From NCBI GenBank assembly GCA_003022905.1, contig PXSE01000028.1, forward strand, positions 1-7,923: 7,923 nt of DNA. Direction: 5' to 3'. Below the pieces are notes generated by a model. That model ran no database searches. It was given only the letters and a program-made list of their open reading frames with translations, and had not been told where the DNA came from. A program made the position numbers and the translations under genes. The stretch's first letter is position 1; every line of letters begins with the position of its first letter. This DNA is from Halobacteriales archaeon QS_9_68_42. Lineage in GTDB: Archaea; Halobacteriota; Halobacteria; Halobacteriales; Haloarculaceae. Shown here piece by piece: positions 5,380 through 7,923 of the stretch.

Positions 5380-5429
5380 AACTCCCACCGCTCAGGATTC
5401 CTCCGCGTTCACTCGAAGGAGGATGTCAA
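5302..5429 (+). ncRNA. Omega-RNA/sotRNA-like structured 3' segment (relic)
   Basis: IS1341-type elements of haloarchaea make a sense-overlapping RNA from the tnpB 3' end, now understood as the TnpB guide (omega) RNA, which contains a pseudoknot and ends at the element border. Here GCAGTCC (5302-5308) pairs with GGACTGC (5365-5371), and adjoining ACCACACC (5309-5316) pairs with GGTGTGGT (5345-5352). Inside that hairpin, GACTACC (5327-5333) can pair with GGTAGTC (5350-5356), which lies outside it, giving crossing pairs. An internal CTTTGGG / CCGAAAG pairing (5321-5327 with 5339-5345) is an imperfect alternative. The terminal hairpin TCCTCC (5399-5404) / GGAGGA (5418-5423) is followed by TGTCAA. 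The structure is seen; expression and function are inferred. Confidence 0.4.
5397..5429 (+). repeat. Right-end hairpin of the relic
   Basis: TCCTCC (5399-5404) and GGAGGA (5418-5423) form the stem, with a partly paired 13-nt interior (CG / CG at 5406-5407 and 5414-5415). The flank GGATGTCAA matches, from memory, haloarchaeal IS1341 right ends. Confidence 0.5.
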
Positions 5430-5456
5430 AAGTGTCTCCCAGATACATTTGCTCCT

Positions 5457-6164
5457 ATGTCGTCAATAGGGGACGCGGTCACGTACCCGATGGAATCGGA
5501 CGACTGGTTGAAAACCGTACTCATCGGGGGGGCCATGCTGCTGTTCAGCTTCCTCCTGATTCCGGCGTTCGTCGCTTACGGGTACATGATCCGGGCGATG
5601 CAGGCCAGCCTCAAGGGCGAACCGGAGCCGCCGAGTTTCAGCGACTGGGGCGGCCTCATTGTCGACGGGCTGAAGGTGTTCGTCATCGGTGTCGTCTACT
5701 TTCTGGTGCCGCTGGCCGTGATGGTGCTCACCGTCGACGGCGCGGCCCTGGCCGTATTCACCGGGAGCGAAGCGGGCGCGGCCGCCGGTGCCGGGACCCT
5801 GCTACTTGGCATGCTGGCGACGTTCGTGCTCGCTCTGGTGTTCGGCTACTTCGCGGCCGTCGGCCTCGTCAACTTCGCCCGCGAGGAGCGGTTCGGCGCC
5901 GCCTTCGACGTCGGCGTCGTCAAGAGCGTCGGTCTCGACGGCGACTTCGCGGTCCCGTGGCTGGTCTCCGTCGGCGTTTTCCTCGCCGTCAGCATCGTCA
6001 CGAGTGTCCTCAACATTATCCCCGGCCTCGGGTTCGTGGTCGGCGTCTTCCTCAACTTCTACGCGCTCGTCGTCGCCGCCAACCTCTGGGCCGGCGGCTT
6101 CCGTGAGGCGACGGAGGGCGGCAGTACCGCCGGCCAGACCGGCGTCGAGGAGACCCCGGCGTAG
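5457..6164 (+). CDS. DUF4013 family membrane protein
   Basis: A 235-residue multi-pass membrane protein. The opening, IGDAVTYPMESDDWLKTVLIGG, is the DUF4013 signature (a short amphipathic start, 'Y-P-x-E-S-D-D-W-x-K-T', then helix 1). Predicted helices lie at about 21-42, 74-92, 113-137, 166-185 and 190-212. A cytosolic-type loop PEPPSFSDWGGLIVDGLK (56-73) is also typical of the family, and the Gly/Thr/Glu-rich tail is disordered. DUF4013 proteins are widespread in haloarchaea and methanogens and have no established function. The ATG at 5457 is supported by the family N-terminus. The decayed element ends about 28 nt before it, so its promoter region is replaced or supplied by element sequence. 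It abuts the NYN gene stop to stop. Confidence 0.85.
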   Translation: MSSIGDAVTYPMESDDWLKTVLIGGAMLLFSFLLIPAFVAYGYMIRAMQASLKGEPEPPSFSDWGGLIVDGLKVFVIGVVYFLVPLAVMVLTVDGAALAVFTGSEAGAAAGAGTLLLGMLATFVLALVFGYFAAVGLVNFAREERFGAAFDVGVVKSVGLDGDFAVPWLVSVGVFLAVSIVTSVLNIIPGLGFVVGVFLNFYALVVAANLWAGGFREATEGGSTAGQTGVEETPA

Positions 6165-6662
6165 CTACAGCAGATAGCGGCCCTCGTTCTCGCTCATGTC
6201 GACGAAGGAGTCGGCGGCCTCGACCAGTTCCTCGGCCGTCGAGGAGCCGAAGCCGAACACCTCCGTGCGGACGCCCTCGTGGCGGAGGTGTGTACAGAGC
6301 CGCTCGAAGTCGCCGTCGCCGCTGGCCAGCACCACCGTGTCGACCTTCGAGGCCAGCGTCACCGCGTCCAGACACATCCCCAGGTCCCAGTTGGCCTTCT
6401 GTGTGCCGTCGGCGAACGTCTTTATTTCCTTGATCTTCGTCTCGAAGCCGATGTCCCGCAGCGCCTCAAAGAAGTCTTCCTCGGCCGGCGAGTCCGCGCG
6501 GATGACGTAGGCGATGGCCCGCACCAGTTCGCGGTCCGCGACGGCGGCGTCCAGCAGCTCGGTGTAGTCGAGGTTCCGCGAGTAGAGACTGTGAGCCGTG
6601 TGGTAGAGGTTCTGCGAGTCGGCGATGACCGCGACCCGCTGGGTGTCGTGAATCGGCGGCAT
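6165..6662 (-). CDS. NYN (LabA/PIN-like) domain protein
   Basis: A 165-residue single-domain protein of the NYN/LabA (DUF88) branch of the PIN nuclease fold. The first strand ends in VIADSQNLY (12-20), the family signature with D15 and N18. The second acidic cluster is KANWDLGMCLDAV (89-101; D93 and D99), and the third is LASGDGDFERL (112-122; D116 and D118). These acidic positions usually hold a divalent metal, so RNase activity is likely but unproven. Length is normal for the stand-alone form. A TATA-like GCCTTTGC on the minus strand at 6685-6692, about 26 nt before the ATG, gives a leaderless start at 6662. Its stop abuts that of the DUF4013 gene with no bases between (TAG then CTA). The RNA target is unknown. 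Confidence 0.87.
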   Translation of the reverse strand: MPPIHDTQRVAVIADSQNLYHTAHSLYSRNLDYTELLDAAVADRELVRAIAYVIRADSPAEEDFFEALRDIGFETKIKEIKTFADGTQKANWDLGMCLDAVTLASKVDTVVLASGDGDFERLCTHLRHEGVRTEVFGFGSSTAEELVEAADSFVDMSENEGRYLL

Positions 6663-6684
6663 ACCGGCCGTCGTTCGCGCTGGG

Positions 6685-6692
6685 GCAAAGGC
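6685..6692 (-). promoter_or_regulatory. TATA-like box of the NYN gene
   Basis: The minus strand reads GCCTTTGC, centred about 26 nt before the ATG at 6662. It is a weak match but correctly placed. Confidence 0.35.
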
Positions 6693-6715
6693 CTTGGTAT
6701 CCGTGTCGGCGGGGT

Positions 6716-7624
6716 CTACTCGCCGCCGCAGTCGTGGCGGTCGAGGGTATCCAAAACGTCACCCCTGACGTAGATGACCCGGATGTCGCAGTCGTCGGCG
6801 ACGCCGACCGTCACAGAATCATCCCTCGTGACGGTCGGGCCGTCGGGGCGGTCAGTCGCCGCCGAGGCGGGCCACCCGCCCGGTCCGGACCGGTCGACGC
6901 CCGACACGTTCGCGAATCCCTCGCCCGTGATGCGGAGGCGCTCGGCGGGGATCGCCTCGCCGCCCCCGTGTGTGACTACGAGCACCGTCCCGTCGTCCGT
7001 CTCGGCCTCGGAGAACTCGAAATCAGTCTGCGGCGGGCCGAGGCGCTCCGTCTCGACGAGTGCGCCTGCCGGGCCAGCGCCAGCCACGCCGCCGAGCAGT
7101 AATCCCCCGAGGAACAGCACGAGGAAGGCGACGTTGGCGAAGACGGCGAGCGGGGGCGAACCGTCGACGCCGTCGGGGGACCGCGACAGCGTGAGGCGGT
7201 GGGCGGCGAAGAGGCCGACGAGGAAGCCGACCGGGACGACGACCCCGACCAGTCGCCGTCCCAGGGGCATGTACGGGTTCCCGATGCGGCTGAACGCCGC
7301 CGACGCAACCAGCACGGGCAGGAGGGAGACGGCAGCGACGGCCCATGCGTAGTGGAACGCCGGCCGGCGGTCGTCCCCGCTGCTGGAGGTGTACGCGACC
7401 GCAAAGGGCAACGCGACGTAGAGCGCCAGGACGCCGAAGAGCCCGACCAACTCGACGTACCTCGCGCCGAGCCCCGCCGCCGGCCCCGAGGCCGCCGGGG
7501 CGAGGTAGTTCAACGAAACCCAGTACAGCGACTGGTAGGTCAGGGCGCTGACGACTCCGGTCAACAGGCCGACCAACAGCGTCAGGCCGGCGGCGAACGC
7601 AAGGAGGCGTCGGTGTTTCATCAT
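6716..7624 (-). CDS. Membrane protein with C-terminal pilin-like domain
   Basis: Numbered from the ATG at 7624 (302 residues). Five hydrophobic helices are predicted at about 7-29, 57-78, 91-112, 124-142 and 159-180. The last helix and what follows resemble an archaeal type IV pilin (DUF1628-like) unit: a Gly/Ala-rich hydrophobic helix, then DFEFSEAETDDGTVLVVTHGGGEAIPAERLRITGEG (about 201-236; typical 'F-x-F ... T-V-T-H-x-G-G-x-x-I' pattern), then VTRDDSVTVGVADDCDIRVIYV. Two cysteines (C279 and C299) could form a disulfide outside the cell. The frame stays open to an ATG at 7798 that overlaps the upstream stop as TGATG; that would add 58 residues without family features, and a TATA-like box lies within them, so 7624 is preferred. 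The adjacent upstream gene is a paralogue. Function is unknown; a surface or adhesion role is speculative. Confidence 0.65.
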   Translation of the reverse strand: MMKHRRLLAFAAGLTLLVGLLTGVVSALTYQSLYWVSLNYLAPAASGPAAGLGARYVELVGLFGVLALYVALPFAVAYTSSSGDDRRPAFHYAWAVAAVSLLPVLVASAAFSRIGNPYMPLGRRLVGVVVPVGFLVGLFAAHRLTLSRSPDGVDGSPPLAVFANVAFLVLFLGGLLLGGVAGAGPAGALVETERLGPPQTDFEFSEAETDDGTVLVVTHGGGEAIPAERLRITGEGFANVSGVDRSGPGGWPASAATDRPDGPTVTRDDSVTVGVADDCDIRVIYVRGDVLDTLDRHDCGGE

Positions 7625-7797
7625 GGGAAAAGGGAACGAGCCTCCGTCGGACCGTCGGTTCCTCGTAGATGCGTTCTCCACGCCGGTTCCGATGTTAAAA
7701 TAGCAGTCGCCGGCCTCAGAAGTTGTGGCGGTCGGCCGAGGCGCACGGACGCTCTCGGCAGGCGAGCGGCCGTCGTCGTCACGGTCCTGGCGGTCCA
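7625..7797 (-). other. Leader or N-terminal extension of the pilin-like membrane gene
   Basis: This 173-bp piece is in frame with the gene below it and has no stop. Its first third keeps haloarchaeal GC3 codons and an acidic run (MDRQDRDDDG), but the rest drifts to A/T-ending codons and contains the TATA-like element. It is treated as an intergenic leader. A GGAGG on the minus strand at 7641-7645 lies 16 nt before the ATG at 7624, too far for a usual Shine-Dalgarno. Confidence 0.4.
7695..7702 (-). promoter_or_regulatory. TATA-like box upstream of the pilin-like membrane gene
   Basis: The minus strand reads ATTTTAAC. A start about 27 nt downstream would be near 7670, leaving a leader of roughly 45 nt before the ATG at 7624. 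It argues that the gene has its own promoter and does not start at 7798. Confidence 0.4.
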
Positions 7798-7923
7798 TCA
7801 GGACCCCGAGCAGTCGTAGTACTCGACCGGCCCCCGCAACTCCGGTCCCGGGCCGATGATGAAGCCACAGTCGTCGGCGACGCCGACGGTCACCGTGTCG
7901 CCCTCGACGACGGCCGGGCCGCC
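7798..7923 (-). CDS. C-terminal end of a tandem paralogue with pilin-like domain (partial)
   Basis: The last 41 residues of a gene entering from the right edge, ending TGA at 7798. It reads GPAVVEGDTVTVGVADDCGF and closes with VEYYDCSGS. The downstream gene ends GPTVTRDDSVTVGVADDCDI and closes with LDRHDCGGE. The shared GDxVTVGVADDC block, the second cysteine 18-19 residues later and the short Gly/Ser tail show that the two are paralogues in tandem. The two genes are co-directional. The rest of the protein, including any membrane helices, lies outside the window. Confidence 0.75.
   Translation of the reverse strand, partial: GGPAVVEGDTVTVGVADDCGFIIGPGPELRGPVEYYDCSGS

Larger units (their letters stand above)
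4867..5429 (+). mobile_element. Decayed IS200/IS605 (IS1341)-type element, palindrome-rich and non-coding
   Basis: The interval has hairpins near both ends and several between. The left end carries a cruciform-like repeat at 4867-4904. The right end carries the hairpin TCCTCC / GGAGGA and finishes GGATGTCAA, wording I recognise from the 3' ends of haloarchaeal tnpB (IS1341) elements. Such elements transpose as single strands, recognise subterminal hairpins and leave no target duplication; none is seen here. An intact tnpB element is around 1.5 kb or more, so at about 560 bp this is an internal deletion relic or a non-autonomous form of the kind called PATE (palindrome-associated transposable element) in Haloquadratum. 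Orientation is inferred as plus. Exact ends are uncertain by tens of bases. Confidence 0.5.
4815..5456. other. Gene-free interval filled with inverted repeats
   Basis: About 640 bp hold no intact gene. Codon bias is lost in all frames compared with neighbours, and the base composition is more AT-rich. What it does hold is a series of inverted repeats, a TATA-like box, and sequence resembling the ends of an IS200/IS605-type element; these are listed separately. The first 50 bp after the M20 stop include ATATTTATA (4849-4857), which could mark a 3' end or a target-adjacent motif, but nothing decides between these. Confidence 0.6.

Noticed and set aside
4815..5456. Possible CRISPR array or tRNA in the gene-free interval
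   Set aside because: The inverted repeats differ from one another and are not regularly spaced direct repeats, and no cloverleaf or T-loop wording was found.
5363..6106. 247-codon plus-strand frame across the start of the DUF4013 gene
   Set aside because: It is a shifted frame of the DUF4013 gene, Arg-rich, while the 5457 frame has the family signature and membrane helices.

Overview
The window looks like a chromosomal stretch from a haloarchaeon (class Halobacteria). The evidence is GC-rich DNA with strong GC3 bias, very acidic predicted proteins, TATA-like boxes about 26-28 nt before start codons with no Shine-Dalgarno (leaderless transcripts), a Tat-type lipoprotein signal, a DUF4013 membrane protein, a pilin-like C-terminal domain, and a decayed IS200/IS605 (IS1341)-type element. 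No rRNA, tRNA or CRISPR was seen.

Layout. 2-1060 (+): C-terminal part of an MFS exporter, cut by the window edge. 1263-2066 (+): RIO/Bud32-like small protein kinase. 2106-2531 (-): NUDIX hydrolase of the Ap4A-hydrolase type, convergent with the kinase. 2632-2961 (+): small S10 (uS10/mL48) ribosomal-protein paralogue, divergent from the NUDIX gene. 2958-3431 (-): Tat lipoprotein, overlapping the S10 paralogue tail to tail by four bases. 3540-4814 (+): M20 amidohydrolase resembling p-aminobenzoyl-glutamate hydrolase subunit A, divergent from the lipoprotein across a short region with a perfect 16-bp palindrome. 4815-5456: about 640 bp without an intact gene, filled with inverted repeats that read as a palindrome-rich relic of an IS200/IS605-type element, including a possible omega-RNA-like structured segment. 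5457-6164 (+): DUF4013 membrane protein whose start lies just beyond the relic's right end. 6165-6662 (-): NYN/LabA-like PIN-fold nuclease-like protein, abutting the DUF4013 gene stop to stop. 6716-7624 (-): membrane protein with a pilin-like C-terminal domain. 7798-7923 (-): the last 41 residues of an apparent tandem paralogue of that protein.

Most genes are housekeeping or conserved-hypothetical types, packed tightly and apparently transcribed singly from leaderless promoters; there is no obvious multi-gene pathway. The part most worth attention is the non-coding element at about 4867-5429. It combines a cruciform-like left end, a pair of adjacent perfect 8-bp hairpins separated by TGATCA, a region with crossing inverted repeats (pseudoknot topology), and a right-end-like hairpin finishing in GGATGTCAA just before the DUF4013 promoter. 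The tandem membrane/pilin-like paralogues at the right edge and the S10 paralogue are the next most interesting items. Family calls come from motif recognition by eye; no database search was run.
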